The notes under the pieces were generated by a model. The model searched no databases, had not been told where the DNA came from, and saw only the letters and a list, made by a program, of their open reading frames with translations. A stretch of DNA of 64,000 nt from assembly GCF_900102535.1 (NCBI RefSeq), contig NZ_FNBP01000002.1, forward strand, positions 372,001-436,000, read 5' to 3'. Position 1 is the stretch's first letter; every line of letters starts with the position of its first letter. The position numbers and the translations under genes are program-made. Source of the DNA: Sulfitobacter delicatus (lineage in GTDB: Bacteria; Pseudomonadota; Alphaproteobacteria; Rhodobacterales; Rhodobacteraceae). Below, piece after piece: positions 63,604-64,000 of this stretch.

Positions 63604-64000
63604 ATTAACTATTTTCACAGCCTATCTGCCGCCGGTTTCGCGGCCACTGCCATCAGCTACGGACCGGCGCGCATGGGCTTTGGCCTCTTTGTGCCTGCCT
63701 TCAAATCGTCCTTCTAGCTCTCGCCAGCGACGGTGGGGCTGATCTCCAGCCTCGGCTTTGCGGGTTTCTTCATCGGGCTGTTGATCGCGCAATATCTGCT
63801 GAACCGCAAAGGCCCGGCGGCGCCGGTCCTCACCGGGTTGGCAGCGGCAACGCTGGGGCTTGGCGTCGTGGCGCTCGCGCCCAATCCCACTGTCTTGGCG
63901 GCCGGCGTGTCTCTAGCGGCTTCCAGTGCCGGCTTCGCCTGGACGCCGTTTAACGACGCCGTGCATCGCAAGATTAGAGACACCGACCGGCCCACGGCTC
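63604..64000 (+). pseudogene. MFS transporter pseudogene, runs off the window
   Basis: The frame from 63604 reads NYFHSLSAAGFAATAISYGP, then GFGLFVPAFKSSF, a TAG stop at 63715-63717, then LSPATVGLISSLGFAGFFIG and further membrane-type sequence to the window end without another stop. This is a major facilitator N-terminus. Two lesions are visible: the expected start is ATT (63604-63606) although a GGAGG ribosome site stands nine bases upstream, and the in-frame TAG is one base away from GAG. The rest lies outside the window. Confidence 0.82.

Noticed and set aside
63604-64000. MFS gene using an ATT start and stop readthrough
   Set aside because: ATT starts are very rare and there is no sign of recoding around the TAG; decay is the simpler reading.

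Overview
The window looks like chromosome from an alphaproteobacterium of the order Rhodobacterales, most likely a marine Roseobacter-group organism (Sulfitobacter-like; this is inferred from gene content, not proven). The reasons are high G+C coding sequence throughout, tandem DUF1194 proteins, a PccR/ScfR-type regulator beside propionyl-CoA carboxylase, betI-betB-betA without betC, a short prolyl-tRNA synthetase without an editing insertion, a Lol exporter next to proS, and an intergenic motif of the CTTTTTGGCCAAAAATACTT type. No rRNA, tRNA, insertion sequence, CRISPR array or replication origin was found. Almost all of the window is ordinary core or near-core chromosome, with a few small foreign-looking insertions.

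Layout. 0-5.8 kb: two VWA-like DUF1194 proteins, a MarR-type regulator, sdhE with an XRE regulator, aspartate aminotransferase and a MATE exporter. 5.9-10.4 kb: an epoxide-hydrolase-like enzyme, a Phd-Doc toxin-antitoxin pair with a perfect operator palindrome, parE, and an AT-rich NYN-domain nuclease gene whose TTG start overlaps the parE stop. 10.5-16.9 kb: a lipoprotein with an HExxH motif, a lipoprotein-like cytochrome c, lolD-lolC, DUF2937, proS and pepT. 17-23 kb: an AI-2E-family permease, hdaA (control of DnaA), and polyphosphate kinase followed by exopolyphosphatase. 23-28.5 kb: an EEP-fold hydrolase, a DjlA-like co-chaperone, an acetyltransferase, methylmalonyl-CoA mutase and a sulfotransferase-like gene overlapping it.

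28.6-38.7 kb is the propionyl-CoA block: pccA, pccB and the regulator pccR, interrupted by an AT-rich mrr-type endonuclease gene, small lipoproteins and an MFS drug-type exporter. Tandem GCAAA boxes lie in front of pccB/MFS and in front of pccR. Carboxylase (PccA+PccB) and mutase (ScpA) together take propionyl-CoA to succinyl-CoA. 38.7-48.6 kb: a secreted thermonuclease-like protein, choline-to-glycine-betaine genes under BetI, EamA and ArgO exporters with ArgP, yebC and an SLC13/RCK permease.

48.7-54.3 kb holds the oddest gene: a 569-residue protein with 34 exact-length tandem octapeptides (KGSGSGGT) between a short Trp/Lys/Gly-rich head and an acidic 212-residue tail. It is flanked by a kinase-like phosphotransferase and a second SLC13/RCK permease. 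54.4-64 kb: a YmdB-like metallophosphoesterase, 5-formyl-THF cyclo-ligase, mgtE, guanine deaminase and a probable 8-oxoguanine deaminase, a CAP-domain protein, an IMPase-family phosphatase, an XRE regulator, a Bax-inhibitor-1 family membrane protein behind a promoter with an embedded dyad, and at the right edge an MFS gene disabled by a lost start codon and an in-frame amber codon.
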